64,000 nt of DNA, taken from positions 992,001 through 1,056,000 of the forward strand of contig NZ_JAJIWP010000003.1 in assembly GCF_020880975.1 (NCBI RefSeq), in the 5' to 3' direction. Below, one piece after another: positions 27,102-36,787 of this stretch. A program made the translations under genes and the position numbers. Numbering within the stretch: the first letter of the stretch is position 1; every line of letters starts with the position of its first letter. The notes under the pieces are model-generated. The model did not search any database. It saw only the letters and a program-made list of their open reading frames with translations, and was not told the origin of the DNA. This stretch comes from Mucilaginibacter sp. UR6-1 (GTDB lineage: Bacteria > Bacteroidota > Bacteroidia > Sphingobacteriales > Sphingobacteriaceae).

Positions 27102-27608
27102 ATGGAGGGAACACAACCGCTTATTTTAACACTGAAACTTGATAACAACGCGCAGATGTTTTTTAATGACCTGCGCAAGCAGTACTTTCCGCCCGGGCGT
27201 AATTTTATTGATGCTCACCTTACCTTGTTCCATCAGTTACCGCCAGGGCAGCACGAGGTTTTTGAGTTGCTTTATGAAATAGGTAAGCAGCGCCAAAGTT
27301 TTACAGTTAATGTAAGCAGGATAGTTAGTATTGGTAATGGCGTGGCGTTTAAATGCGAGAGCGATGAACTACAAAAACTTCACCAGTATTTACAGCAGCA
27401 ATGGCGGCAGTGGTTAATTCCGCAGGATAGGCAAAAGCTTTGGCCGCACATCACCATACAAAATAAAGTTAGCGCTGATGTTGCCCAGGCTACATTGAAC
27501 AGGCTTTTAGCAACGTTTACACCATTCAGTATAAAAGTAACCGGATTTAGCTTATGGAAATACCTGGGCGGCCCGTGGGAGTTTGCAGAGGAGTTTTTGT
27601 TTCAATAA
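27102..27608 (+). CDS. 2'-5' RNA ligase family (2H phosphoesterase) protein
   Basis: A 168-residue protein with the two HxT motifs of the 2H superfamily: HLTLFHQL near residue 43 and HITIQNK near residue 127. Members open or close 2',3'-cyclic phosphates or 2'-5' links in RNA. It stands alone, opposite the arginine operon. The actual substrate is unknown, as for most bacterial members. Confidence 0.88.
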   Translation: MEGTQPLILTLKLDNNAQMFFNDLRKQYFPPGRNFIDAHLTLFHQLPPGQHEVFELLYEIGKQRQSFTVNVSRIVSIGNGVAFKCESDELQKLHQYLQQQWRQWLIPQDRQKLWPHITIQNKVSADVAQATLNRLLATFTPFSIKVTGFSLWKYLGGPWEFAEEFLFQ

Positions 27609-27637
27609 AAAAGGCTGCCCAAATAACTGAACAGCCT
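27607..27637 (-). terminator. Terminator of the MCE/amidase genes
   Basis: AGGCTG (27612-27617) and CAGCCT (27632-27637) form a stem; on the minus strand it is followed by a run of six T (27607-27612). Overlaps the stop of the convergent phosphoesterase gene. Confidence 0.75.
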
Positions 27638-27662
27638 GATGTATGTGTGAGTCTAAAATTTC

Positions 27663-28607
27663 TTAATCCTTACCGCCGCCAAATATCGAGAAGCTTACGT
27701 AACGTTTTGGGTGAGCTTTCAGATCAATAAACAGGTTATTGAGGTTAGCCGAAGCATTGCTCAGGTTTTTATACATCGTACTATCGTTTATAAGTAAACC
27801 TAAACTGCCTTCGCGGCTGTTGATCTTGTTAGTGGTAGTTTCAAGGTTGGCCATGGTTTTGTCTACATTATCCATAGTTTGTTTCAGGTTTGTAGCTGCC
27901 AAATCGTTGCTAAACTTTTTAAAGTTAAGCGCGATATCATTAAAGTGAGCTGTAGTACCCTTTAAATTGCCTGATATAGTTGCTGCATTACCCATAACGG
28001 TATTAATGTGCCCTGATTGCGCGCCAACCAAAGCGTCAATTTTTTTAGTGGTACCCTCCAGTGTTTGCAATGAGTTGGCTATGCTTGAAAAGCTGCGGTC
28101 AACATTTTTCTCAAAATTAGGGTTCATGATGCGGTTGATGGATGCCAGCGATGAATCAAGTTTAGTGATCAGTGCTTCCGCCTTTTTTTGTATCGGCTGC
28201 AGGCTTTCGGCCAAACTGCCTTGTATGTCAGCACGCAGGGTGTCTTCATCCTGGGCGGGTTTTGCGCTGTCCCCTAAATCAAAAACAATAGCCTTGCCAC
28301 CCAGCAGGTCTGTGCTTTGCAGTTGTGCCAGTGTGTTTGATGGCACGTTATACTTATCATCAACCTTAAATTCAACCACGGTACGCCCATCAGGCTGTAA
28401 TTCCATTTTTGATACACGGCCAACCTGGTAACCATTTACAAGTACCGGTTTTGAAACCGATAAACCTTCTACGTTCTTATATATGGCGTAGTACTTGTTC
28501 GAGCCCGAAAATACATCATTCCCGCTCAGGTAACTGTATGTTAATAAAAGCGCCGTTATGGCAATTGCCGTGAATACGCCTATTTTGGTTTCGTTTGATA
28601 TTTTCAA
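27663..28607 (-). CDS. MlaD family (MCE domain) lipid-transport protein
   Basis: A 314-residue protein with one N-terminal transmembrane helix (about 9-29), an MCE domain (about 38-115; YKNVEGLSVSKPVLVNGYQVG) and a long helical C-terminal region with NKINSREGSLGLLINDS near the end. MCE proteins carry phospholipids between inner and outer membranes. It is 27 bases after an amidase gene on the same strand, an arrangement seen in related genomes. The permease and ATPase partners are not in this window. Confidence 0.9.
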   Translation of the reverse strand: MKISNETKIGVFTAIAITALLLTYSYLSGNDVFSGSNKYYAIYKNVEGLSVSKPVLVNGYQVGRVSKMELQPDGRTVVEFKVDDKYNVPSNTLAQLQSTDLLGGKAIVFDLGDSAKPAQDEDTLRADIQGSLAESLQPIQKKAEALITKLDSSLASINRIMNPNFEKNVDRSFSSIANSLQTLEGTTKKIDALVGAQSGHINTVMGNAATISGNLKGTTAHFNDIALNFKKFSNDLAATNLKQTMDNVDKTMANLETTTNKINSREGSLGLLINDSTMYKNLSNASANLNNLFIDLKAHPKRYVSFSIFGGGKD

Positions 28608-28634
28608 GGTAGTAGAGTGTTTTTATAAATGATA

Positions 28635-29540
28635 TTAATTTTCTAACTGTTTTTTATAACTCTTTAATGCACTTAATATCGAGTTCACTATCTCCGTTTG
28701 ACCTTCGTCTGATGTAAGGTAGTCTTCCTCATCCGGATTGTTTATAAATCCGGTTTCAACAAGTACTGATGGCATGGCCGTATGATCGAGCACCAAAACC
28801 ACCTGTTCCTTTACGCCGTGGCTCTCGCGGTTATAGTTACCTGTAAGTTCACTATCTATTAAACTCGCAAAGCGTATACTTTGTTTACGGTATTTATCTC
28901 TAAATGTGTTTAACATGATAACCGATGCCGGATTATCCGGATCATAGCCCGCGTAATTGTCCTTATAGTTCTTCTCGGTAAAGATAACCGCGTTCTCACG
29001 CAGCGCTTCTTCCTGCGCGCCAACACGCCTCGAACCATAAACAAGTATCATGGCGCCTTTGCCGCTGCGATTAGCTACCGTGCTTGTTTTGTAAATAGGG
29101 ATGCTTTTGCCTTTACGCTTACGATAGCCCACAACCTCGGTAACCTTACGGTTGGCCAGCGAGTTGCAGTGTAATGATATAAACAACTGGCCTTTAGCAT
29201 TATTAGCTATATCGGCACGTTTGTGCAGTTCCACAAAGGTATCGTTGCTGCGGGTCATAATGGTGTTAACACCGGGCAGGTCGCGTTCAATGGCCTTTTG
29301 CAATTTAAGGGCGAGGGCGAGGGTAACTGTCTTCTCGTTGGTGTTGGGGCCAAAAGCGCCGGGGTCCTTACCACCGTGGCCGGCATCAATAACTACCGTG
29401 CGCAGCCTGAAGCCTTCGGGGGCTTGTACCGAATCCGTGGTTTGCTGATCTAAGGCCCTTGCGGGCTGTGCAGCGTAAAAAAATGAAACTAAAAGAGCTG
29501 AAAATGTATAGATGTGTTTCCTTGAAATTTTTATCATCAT
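28635..29540 (-). CDS. N-acetylmuramoyl-L-alanine amidase (Amidase_3), copy 1
   Basis: A 301-residue zinc amidase that cleaves the bond between muramic acid and L-Ala in peptidoglycan. Signal peptide about 1-29. Zinc and catalytic motifs are VVIDAGHGGKDPG (His55), FISLHCNSL, and the glutamate of VLVETGFINNPDEEDYL. It lies in tandem with a paralogue 43 bases upstream and is followed by the MCE gene. It contains a region YRKRKGKSIPIYKTSTVANRSG that is shorter in the paralogue. Confidence 0.92.
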   Translation of the reverse strand: MMIKISRKHIYTFSALLVSFFYAAQPARALDQQTTDSVQAPEGFRLRTVVIDAGHGGKDPGAFGPNTNEKTVTLALALKLQKAIERDLPGVNTIMTRSNDTFVELHKRADIANNAKGQLFISLHCNSLANRKVTEVVGYRKRKGKSIPIYKTSTVANRSGKGAMILVYGSRRVGAQEEALRENAVIFTEKNYKDNYAGYDPDNPASVIMLNTFRDKYRKQSIRFASLIDSELTGNYNRESHGVKEQVVLVLDHTAMPSVLVETGFINNPDEEDYLTSDEGQTEIVNSILSALKSYKKQLEN

Positions 29541-29583
29541 GTGTAGTGAACGAACTAACCTTAAATTTATTGGCTATTAAACA

Positions 29584-30441
29584 CTAAGCTTCCACTTCGG
29601 TTTTAAGAGTTTTTAACGCGCGCACAATTGTGGCCACTATCTGGTCCTGCCCTTCTTCCGAGTTCAGGTAATCTTCTTCATCAGGGTTATTGATGTATCC
29701 GGTTTCAATCAACACCGCGGGCATGGCACTGTGGCAAAGTACCAGTACGCCCTGTTCGCGTATGCCCTCACTACGGCGGCCATCGGTTTCAACAAACTCC
29801 TGGTTTAATATACTGGCAAACCGTACGCTTTGCTTGCGGTATTTGCGTTTGTACTCATTCATCAGTATCATGGCCGATGGATCATTCGGATCTATTACGG
29901 CATCCATTTCCTCTTCATCGCCAAGGCGGGTTTCCTTAATGGCCTTTTCTTCTTCTTTGGTGCGATGAAAACCATATACCAGCAGCAATACACCTTTGCC
30001 GGAGCGGTTGGCTACGCTTGTTTTTTTACCCGACGCTGATCGTACTATCTTATTAGGCAGTGAGTTGCAGTGTATGGATATGAATATGTCACCCTTGGCA
30101 TCATTAGCGATGTCCGAGCGTTTTTGCCATAAAATATCATCGTCGGTAGTGCGGGTCATCACCACTTTTACATCGCTTAATTCTTTTTCTATCGCCTTTT
30201 GCAATTTAAAGGCAATTTGTAGCGTTACCTTCTTTTCGACAGAGTATTTGCCCGATGCACCGGCCCGAAAACCACCATGGCCGGCATCAACAATTACCGT
30301 TTTTAGTTTAAATTTATTAGTTTGATTAACCGTATCTTTGGGCGCATAATTATTGGCCGCCAACATCATTTTAAATGAAAAAAATGGAAGTAATATAAAC
30401 AGGAACCTTAAACAATAATTCAATCTGTTCAGTGTTTTCAT
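29584..30441 (-). CDS. N-acetylmuramoyl-L-alanine amidase (Amidase_3), copy 2
   Basis: A 285-residue paralogue of the next gene, with VIVDAGHGGFRAGASG, FISIHCNSLPN and VLIETGYINNPDEEDYL. The start at 30441 gives a normal signal peptide (KTLNRLNYCLRFLFILLP). A longer frame from 30486 would add 15 residues, but a -7-like box TATTTTTG (complement of 30471-30478) lies inside that extension, so the shorter start is preferred. The high similarity at motifs and C-terminus indicates tandem duplication. It is divergent from the LptD-like gene. Confidence 0.9.
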   Translation of the reverse strand: MKTLNRLNYCLRFLFILLPFFSFKMMLAANNYAPKDTVNQTNKFKLKTVIVDAGHGGFRAGASGKYSVEKKVTLQIAFKLQKAIEKELSDVKVVMTRTTDDDILWQKRSDIANDAKGDIFISIHCNSLPNKIVRSASGKKTSVANRSGKGVLLLVYGFHRTKEEEKAIKETRLGDEEEMDAVIDPNDPSAMILMNEYKRKYRKQSVRFASILNQEFVETDGRRSEGIREQGVLVLCHSAMPAVLIETGYINNPDEEDYLNSEEGQDQIVATIVRALKTLKTEVEA

Positions 30442-30470
30442 TATGTTTGAACGCTGGTTAACCATATCTG

Positions 30471-30478
30471 CAAAAATA
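30471..30478 (-). promoter_or_regulatory. -7 box of the amidase pair
   Basis: TATTTTTG on the minus strand, 29 bases before the preferred amidase start. It fits the TAnnTTTG consensus and decides the start of that gene. Confidence 0.45.
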
Positions 30479-30494
30479 CTATTCATTATTAATT

Positions 30495-33305
30495 TTGAAA
30501 TTCGTTAGGCTTTTTTTTCTGCTTGCAATTATATTAACGGTAAATGCGGTGGCTGTTGCATACAGAAGCGGATATAAAAGCAGCCCCGTTACCGCGAGGG
30601 ACACTATTATTAAGCTTGACAGCACCAAGGCTACTGACCGGCGGCTTATAAATGGCCCGTTTCGTAAAGCTACACCGGCACCTAAACAAAGCCCTGTAAA
30701 AAAAGACACCATTCCTAAAGATTCGTTGCGCCGCGATACTTCCTCACGTGATACCGGCCGCATGGCTATGGCTGCCGATACCGGCAGAAAATCAGCCAGT
30801 GGCCTCGAATCAGAAGTGAAAGCACATGCCGAAGATAGTATTATAGTTGATAACGAGAACAACATTATGTACCTGTATGGCAAAGCACGGGTTACTTATG
30901 AGGATGTTGAGCTTGATGCCGAGTACATTCGCGTAGATAAAAAAAATCACCTGATATATGCCAGCGGCAGGCCAAGCCCTAAAACAGGCCGCTACATAGG
31001 CCGCCCGATATTCCAGCAAAAAAATGATAAACCATCATATGCTGATTCGCTGTTGTTTGATTACACAACCAAGAAAGGAAAGATATTTAACCCGGCATCT
31101 GAGCAGGACGGCAACTTTATTTCGGGCGGACAGGCAAAAAAACTGAACAATGAGGAAGTAGCCTATAAAAATGTTATTTACAGTACCTGTAATGAGCCAT
31201 ATCCGCATACGCACTTTGGTATAGTAATAACCAAAGGTATAGGCGAGAAGCACCGCATCATATCAGGCCCTGCTTACCTCGAGATAGCCGGTATACCATT
31301 GCCGCTGGGGGTACCGTTCGGTTTCTTCCCCAAGCCGGAGTCAAGGGCATCAGGGGTTATATTTCCAACTTTTGGTGAAGACCAGCGTTTGGGTTTCTTT
31401 ATGCGTAACCTGGGCTATTACATCGCGCTTAACGAGTATATGGACCTTACCAGCAACGTATCTATCTATTCGCGCGGATCGTACGAGCTGAGTACCGCGG
31501 CCCGTTACCTAAAACGTTACAAGTACCAGGGTAACCTTACGCTGAGCTACGGCTCGCACAATTACGGCCTGCCCGGCGATCCGGCTGCAAAGGATTTTAA
31601 CATTTCCTGGTCACACAGTCAGGATGCCAACGCCCATCCGGGCAGTACATTCAGTGCCTCGGTTAACGCGGGTACCTCAAGCTTTTACCAAAACTCGCCC
31701 GCAGGGCAAAACTATAGCCTTACGCAGCTTACGCAAAACAACCTTCGTTCAAGTATCGCCTATGGCAAAACCTGGGCCGGTACACCATTTAACTTAAACG
31801 TGAGCTTAGGCCACAGCCAGGATATTACCCAAAAAAGGGTAACGCTCGATCTGCCTACCGTATCTTTCAATATGTCAACCCTTAGTCCGTTTGACAGTAA
31901 GAACCGGGTAGGCGAGCAAAAATGGTATCAAAAAATTACAGTAGGCTACAGCTTACAAGCCCAAAATAAACTGAACAATATACCGGAGTCGCAACTGTTT
32001 ACCAGCGAAACACTTACCAAGCGCCTGCAAAACGGTATGCAGCATACCATACCGGTTGCGTTGAGCTTAAATGTATTTAAGTACTTTCAGTTCAATACAT
32101 CAGCTAACTATACCGAGCGCTGGTACCTGCAATCTATCCGCAAGAGGTATGATCGTGATGACCCGAACGTATCTCCGGGTACCGCGGTTATTGATACTGT
32201 TGGCGGCTTTGCCAGGGCAGGGGAGTATAACCTGAATGCAGGTATGTCAACCAAAATTTACAGCCAGGCAAACTTTGGTGGTAAAATAAAGGCCATCAGG
32301 CACGTAATGACGCCTTCATTAACGTTCAGCTACCGCCCGGATTTCTCTGACCCGAGCTATGGCTACTATCGTACCATTGTAAGCGAGGCCTCCATACCGT
32401 ATACTTACACCGCGCAAACCTACTCTATATTTGAGCAGGCGGTTTACGGCGGGCCATCGGCAGGCCGCTCGGCAGGTATCGGGCTTAACATTGATAACGT
32501 TATTGAGGCCAAGATCAGGCCAAGCGCAACCGATACCTCTAATACCGATAAAAAGATAGCCATATTACAGGGCTTCTCGGTATCAACCTTCTATAACTTC
32601 GCGGCAGATTCTATCAAGCTTTCGCCAATATCGTTCTCAGGCCATACCGGCTTATTCGGGCAAAAGGTGAATATCAGCTTTAACGGATCATTAAACCCTT
32701 ATGTGGTGCAAACACGCGACTCTATATCTAACGGTGCCGTTGTACGTTATGCACGCTCGCTGGCGCGTTATAGCTGGCAGGATGGTAAATTCCCGATGCT
32801 GACTAACCTGGGCTTATCCATGAGCGGTAGCCTTAACTCATCATCATTCAGCCCAAAAAAGCAGGCGCAGCCCAACACCATGCAAAACATGACGCCGGAG
32901 CAATCAAGGCAGTTATCGTTGATCAACAGCGATCCGGGGGCTTATATTGACTTTACCGTACCCTGGAACATATCCTTTAGCTACAACTTTAACTATAATA
33001 ACAGCGGGGTAACCACTACCACCACCAATACCATGATGATAAGTGGTGACGTGAGTATCTCGCCCAAATGGAAGGTGCAATACTCCACCAACTTTGACTT
33101 TAATGCCATGAAGCTGGCCGATGCAACGTCATTCGCCATATACCGCGATTTGCATTGCTGGGACCTGTCGGTACAGTGGCTGCCGTTCGGTTACTATAAA
33201 TCGTACAACGTTACTATTAAAGTTAAATCATCAATTTTACAGGACCTTAAACTTACCAAACGCAGCGATTATACCAGCAACAGGTATTATGGCGGCGGCT
33301 TTTAA
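30495..33305 (+). CDS. lptD: Putative LPS-assembly outer membrane protein, LptD-like
   Basis: A 936-residue outer membrane protein. After a signal peptide (about 1-22) and a Ser/Thr/Asp-rich linker comes an OstA-like domain (about 110-250; NIMYLYGKARVTYEDVEL), then a long barrel region with GIPLPLGVPFGFFPKP and an aromatic C-terminus. It probably inserts lipopolysaccharide in the outer leaflet. The start codon is TTG: no ATG exists near the signal peptide and the frame upstream is not coding. It ends 2 bases before cinA. Confidence 0.85.
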   Translation: MKFVRLFFLLAIILTVNAVAVAYRSGYKSSPVTARDTIIKLDSTKATDRRLINGPFRKATPAPKQSPVKKDTIPKDSLRRDTSSRDTGRMAMAADTGRKSASGLESEVKAHAEDSIIVDNENNIMYLYGKARVTYEDVELDAEYIRVDKKNHLIYASGRPSPKTGRYIGRPIFQQKNDKPSYADSLLFDYTTKKGKIFNPASEQDGNFISGGQAKKLNNEEVAYKNVIYSTCNEPYPHTHFGIVITKGIGEKHRIISGPAYLEIAGIPLPLGVPFGFFPKPESRASGVIFPTFGEDQRLGFFMRNLGYYIALNEYMDLTSNVSIYSRGSYELSTAARYLKRYKYQGNLTLSYGSHNYGLPGDPAAKDFNISWSHSQDANAHPGSTFSASVNAGTSSFYQNSPAGQNYSLTQLTQNNLRSSIAYGKTWAGTPFNLNVSLGHSQDITQKRVTLDLPTVSFNMSTLSPFDSKNRVGEQKWYQKITVGYSLQAQNKLNNIPESQLFTSETLTKRLQNGMQHTIPVALSLNVFKYFQFNTSANYTERWYLQSIRKRYDRDDPNVSPGTAVIDTVGGFARAGEYNLNAGMSTKIYSQANFGGKIKAIRHVMTPSLTFSYRPDFSDPSYGYYRTIVSEASIPYTYTAQTYSIFEQAVYGGPSAGRSAGIGLNIDNVIEAKIRPSATDTSNTDKKIAILQGFSVSTFYNFAADSIKLSPISFSGHTGLFGQKVNISFNGSLNPYVVQTRDSISNGAVVRYARSLARYSWQDGKFPMLTNLGLSMSGSLNSSSFSPKKQAQPNTMQNMTPEQSRQLSLINSDPGAYIDFTVPWNISFSYNFNYNNSGVTTTTTNTMMISGDVSISPKWKVQYSTNFDFNAMKLADATSFAIYRDLHCWDLSVQWLPFGYYKSYNVTIKVKSSILQDLKLTKRSDYTSNRYYGGGF

Positions 33306-33307
33306 TT

Positions 33308-34558
33308 ATGCTGGCAGAAATTATAACCATTGGCGACGAAATACTGATTGGGCAAATTGTTGATACCAATTCGGCCTGGATGGCACAGCGCCTTAATGAA
33401 ATAGGGGTGCGGGTAAAGCAGATCTCATCAGTATCTGACGATCGGGAGCATATATTAAAGGCTTTTGACGAAGCCAGCAGCCGTGCCGATATTATACTCA
33501 TAACCGGCGGCCTCGGCCCCACAAAGGACGACATCACCAAAAAAACATTGGCCGAATACTTTGGCGTTGAGCTTGTAGAAAGCGAAGTAGCGCTGAATAA
33601 TGTATTAGAGATATTTAAGCGCTATAACCGCCCATTGCTTGAAACCAACCGCCAGCAGGCCCTGGTACCTGCCAATTGCGAGGTAATTAATAACAACAAC
33701 GGCACCGCGCCGGGTATGTGGTTTAACCATAAGGGCAAGGTATACATGTCAATGCCGGGCGTGCCTTTTGAAATGATGTACATGATGGATGAACAGGTGC
33801 TGCCAAAAATTAAGGCAACCTTCAAACTATCAACCATTATACATAAAACGATATTAACGGTAGGTGAGGGCGAATCATATTTAGCCGAACGTATTGCCGA
33901 TATAGAGAATGAACTGCCGCCGCATGTAAAACTGGCTTACCTGCCCAAATTAGGACAGGTACGTTTACGTGTTAGCGGCTACAGCGATGGCGACGAAACA
34001 CTGCTGCAAAGCGAGGTTGATACATTTGCAAACCGTATTGCCGAACGGGTGAGTAATGTAGTGGCAGCGCTGGAGGACATTCCGCTGGAAAAGGCCATAT
34101 TAAATATGATGACCAAGCGTAGCCTCACGCTATCTACCGCTGAAAGCTGTACGGGCGGTTTTATATCGAGCCTGCTTACACAACATGCGGGTTCATCAAA
34201 GGTGTTTTTAGGCGGAGCCGTATCCTACTCAAACCAGCTAAAGCAAAGCATACTGGGTGTAAACGCCGAAACGCTGCAACAGTATGGCGCGGTGAGCGAA
34301 GAAACAGTGCTTGAAATGGCCAAAGGCGCACTTAATAACTTCGCATCAGACTATGCCATTGCCGTTACCGGCATTGCCGGGCCCGATGGCGGCACGCCTG
34401 ACAAGCCTGTAGGCACGGTTTGGATAGCGGTAATTTCGGTATCAAAACGATTGGTTAAGAAATTCACTTTCAGGGGCAAACGCCAGCAAAATATTGAACG
34501 TTCGGCCATCAGCGCGTTAGGTATGTTAAATACTTTACTTAACGACAAGGCAATTTAA
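33308..34558 (+). CDS. cinA: CinA family protein (competence/damage-inducible; NMN amidase domain)
   Basis: A 416-residue protein with an N-terminal MoCF/MoaB-like domain (about 4-170; ITGGLGPTKDDITKKTLAE) and a C-terminal CinA/PncC domain (about 255-412; STAESCTGGFISSLL and VTGIAGPDGGTPDKPVGTVW). PncC-type domains deamidate nicotinamide mononucleotide. It follows the LptD-like gene by 2 bases and precedes the E2 gene by 46. Confidence 0.94.
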   Translation: MLAEIITIGDEILIGQIVDTNSAWMAQRLNEIGVRVKQISSVSDDREHILKAFDEASSRADIILITGGLGPTKDDITKKTLAEYFGVELVESEVALNNVLEIFKRYNRPLLETNRQQALVPANCEVINNNNGTAPGMWFNHKGKVYMSMPGVPFEMMYMMDEQVLPKIKATFKLSTIIHKTILTVGEGESYLAERIADIENELPPHVKLAYLPKLGQVRLRVSGYSDGDETLLQSEVDTFANRIAERVSNVVAALEDIPLEKAILNMMTKRSLTLSTAESCTGGFISSLLTQHAGSSKVFLGGAVSYSNQLKQSILGVNAETLQQYGAVSEETVLEMAKGALNNFASDYAIAVTGIAGPDGGTPDKPVGTVWIAVISVSKRLVKKFTFRGKRQQNIERSAISALGMLNTLLNDKAI

Positions 34559-34571
34559 TCGCAGATTTAGT

Positions 34572-34579
34572 TATTTTTG
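34572..34579 (+). promoter_or_regulatory. -7 box upstream of the E2 gene
   Basis: TATTTTTG, matching TAnnTTTG, 25 bases before the E2 start codon. No clear -33 element. Confidence 0.4.
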
Positions 34580-34604
34580 GCGAACCAACTGTTTACATCA
34601 TACT

Positions 34605-35990
34605 ATGGCTAAATTTCAGTTAATATTACCCAAAATGGGTGAAAGTGTTGCCGAAGCGACTATTGTAAAGTGGGTAAAAAAGCCCGGCGATACAGTAGAG
34701 GCTGACGATACCATAGCCGAAATTGCGACTGATAAAGTAGACTCGGAGGTTCCATCCCCCGTAAGCGGAAAACTTGTTGAAATACTTTTTAACGAGGATG
34801 ACGTGGTAGAGGTTGGACAGACCATAGCCATAATTGAAGTTGAGGGCGAAGACGTTGCTGAAGAGCCGCAACAACCCGCTGCTCCGGTTTCTGAACCGGA
34901 GAAGGCTGTTGTAGTTGAGCCCGAACCGCAAGCTGCAACACCGGTTGCCGAACAGGAAGCCATACCAGGCACTGAGCAACTGGCACAGCGCGAAACACAA
35001 ACTGTGGCGCATACATCCTCATCATCTGTACGTTTTTACTCGCCCCTGGTGCGCAACATTGCTGTGGCCGAAGGAATAGGTAACGACGAACTGGATAACA
35101 TACCTGGTACCGGTGCCGATGGCCGCTTGACAAAAGACGATCTGATGATCTACCTTGACAGCCGTGCTAAAGGAGGCACCCAGCCTGTACAACAACCACG
35201 TGCCGAACAGTCGCAAGCCATCTCTCAGCCCGCTGCCAAATCGGTATACACATCACCAGTAAGCACAGTATCATCATCAGGTAACGAGGAGATTATCGAG
35301 ATGGACAGGATGCGCCGTCTGATTGCCGACCATATGGTGATGAGCAAGCAGGTATCGCCGCACGTAAGCTCATTTGTTGAGGCCGATGTTACCAACTTGG
35401 TAATGTGGCGCGACCGCGTGAAGAACAGCTTTGAGCAGCGCGAAAACGAAAAGATAACCTTTACCCCCATATTTGTTGAAGCCGTAGTAAAAGCCATTAA
35501 GGATTTTCCGCTTATCAACGTATCGGTAAAAAATACACAAATCATCCGTAAAAAGGATATCAACATCAGCATGGCAACCGCGTTGCCAAGCGGTAACCTG
35601 ATCACTCCGGTAATTAAACGTGCCGATCAGCTTAACCTGGTTGGGCTTACCCGCGCGGTGAATGACCTTGCCAACCGTGCGCGCAATAATAAGCTTAGTC
35701 CGGATGATGTGAAGGAGGGTACTTTTACCATCACCAACATAGGCACGTTTGGGAATATTATGGGTACGCCCATTATTAACCAGCCGCAGGTAGCTATTTT
35801 AGCTATCGGTGCCATCAAAAAGAAACCCGCCGTTATTGAAACTCCGCAGGGCGATATGATCGCCATCAGGCAGATGATGTATCTTTCGTTATCGTACGAT
35901 CACCGTGTGGTTGATGGTATGCTTGGGGGCTCGTTCCTGAAACGTATTGCCGATTATCTGGAAAACTGGGACGTTAAGCGTGAGATATAG
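34605..35990 (+). CDS. 2-oxoacid dehydrogenase E2 component (dihydrolipoyl acyltransferase)
   Basis: A 461-residue E2 subunit. One lipoyl domain (about 2-80, with lipoylated Lys44 in ATDKVDSEV), a Glu/Pro/Ala-rich linker, an E3/E1-binding domain (about 142-185; YSPLVRNIAVAEGI and GRLTKDDLMIYL), a second linker and the catalytic domain (about 230-460; SLSYDHRVVDGMLGG with the catalytic His). It transfers acyl groups to CoA. The linker composition resembles branched-chain or pyruvate complexes; which one cannot be decided, since E1 and E3 are not here. Confidence 0.92.
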   Translation: MAKFQLILPKMGESVAEATIVKWVKKPGDTVEADDTIAEIATDKVDSEVPSPVSGKLVEILFNEDDVVEVGQTIAIIEVEGEDVAEEPQQPAAPVSEPEKAVVVEPEPQAATPVAEQEAIPGTEQLAQRETQTVAHTSSSSVRFYSPLVRNIAVAEGIGNDELDNIPGTGADGRLTKDDLMIYLDSRAKGGTQPVQQPRAEQSQAISQPAAKSVYTSPVSTVSSSGNEEIIEMDRMRRLIADHMVMSKQVSPHVSSFVEADVTNLVMWRDRVKNSFEQRENEKITFTPIFVEAVVKAIKDFPLINVSVKNTQIIRKKDINISMATALPSGNLITPVIKRADQLNLVGLTRAVNDLANRARNNKLSPDDVKEGTFTITNIGTFGNIMGTPIINQPQVAILAIGAIKKKPAVIETPQGDMIAIRQMMYLSLSYDHRVVDGMLGGSFLKRIADYLENWDVKREI

Positions 35991-36128
35991 TGTGTTAATT
36001 TATACCACTTATGTTGAGGCATGTTAATATGTTAAGATTTTACATTAGCAGCAATCAACCAGTGTAGTTAATTTCGACTGATGTCTCGTTTTATGCCATT
36101 GAGCTATATTGCCGGAAATTTTTTATCA

Positions 36129-36764
36129 ATGAGATCAGTTTTAGCAGGTAAGCCAATAATCATATTTGCATTAGCAGCATTTATACTGTCATCATGCAGC
36201 AGTATAAAAAAAACGCAGCGGCCTGTTTACGGCAATAATAACGGCGGTGCCCCCGCTGCCCCTACAATAAAGCGTTCAGGTCCTTATGTAATGGAAAAGC
36301 CGGACAAGGATGATATAGAAAAATATTCGGCCATCATGAACGTGAAAAAAAGCGACATTAAAAATGGCAGGCTTTACAGCTTTATTGATGACTGGATGGG
36401 TACGCCATACAAGTTTGGCGGTTTAGATAAGGATGGCGTGGATTGTTCGGGCTTTGTTTACCGTTTGCAGCAGGAGGTATATGATATTGAGAACATGCCC
36501 CGGTCAACCAGTACACAGATCAACTTTATCAAACGCAAATACGAGGAAGAACTAAAAGAAGGCGACCTGGTGTTTTTTGATTTTGACGGCAGGCAGTTCA
36601 GCCATGTAGGGGTGTACCTGCAAAACGGTTACGTGGTACATGCCAGCACCCGCAAAGGTGTGATGATCATTAAGCTGAAGGATCCTTATATGTATAAATA
36701 TTTCTCGCGCGGCGGATCAATTTTGGTTGAGCGTGAAGGTGAAGCCGAAAGCAGCGGTCGTTAA
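36129..36764 (+). CDS. NlpC/P60 (C40) family lipoprotein peptidase
   Basis: A 211-residue peptidoglycan endopeptidase. A lipoprotein signal ends in ILSSC (Cys at about 23). The C40 catalytic residues are Cys106 in GVDCSGFVY and His159 in FSHVGVYL, with a third polar residue at the following VVHAS. I chose the ATG at 36129, which gives a normal signal peptide; the frame is open to an ATG at 36081, which would add 16 residues in front of it. It cuts peptide stems, probably between D-Glu and the diamino acid. Confidence 0.88.
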   Translation: MRSVLAGKPIIIFALAAFILSSCSSIKKTQRPVYGNNNGGAPAAPTIKRSGPYVMEKPDKDDIEKYSAIMNVKKSDIKNGRLYSFIDDWMGTPYKFGGLDKDGVDCSGFVYRLQQEVYDIENMPRSTSTQINFIKRKYEEELKEGDLVFFDFDGRQFSHVGVYLQNGYVVHASTRKGVMIIKLKDPYMYKYFSRGGSILVEREGEAESSGR

Positions 36765-36774
36765 GCTTATTTGT

Positions 36775-36782
36775 TACTTTTG
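36775..36782 (+). promoter_or_regulatory. -7 box directly before the 40-residue membrane protein
   Basis: TACTTTTG fits TAnnTTTG and ends 5 bases before the ATG at 36788, which would give a leaderless or nearly leaderless mRNA. Confidence 0.4.
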
Positions 36783-36787
36783 CCATC

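Noticed and set aside
34616-35133. Overlapping minus-strand frames opposite the E2 linker
   Set aside because: Low-complexity shadows of the Glu/Pro/Ala-rich linker of the E2 protein.
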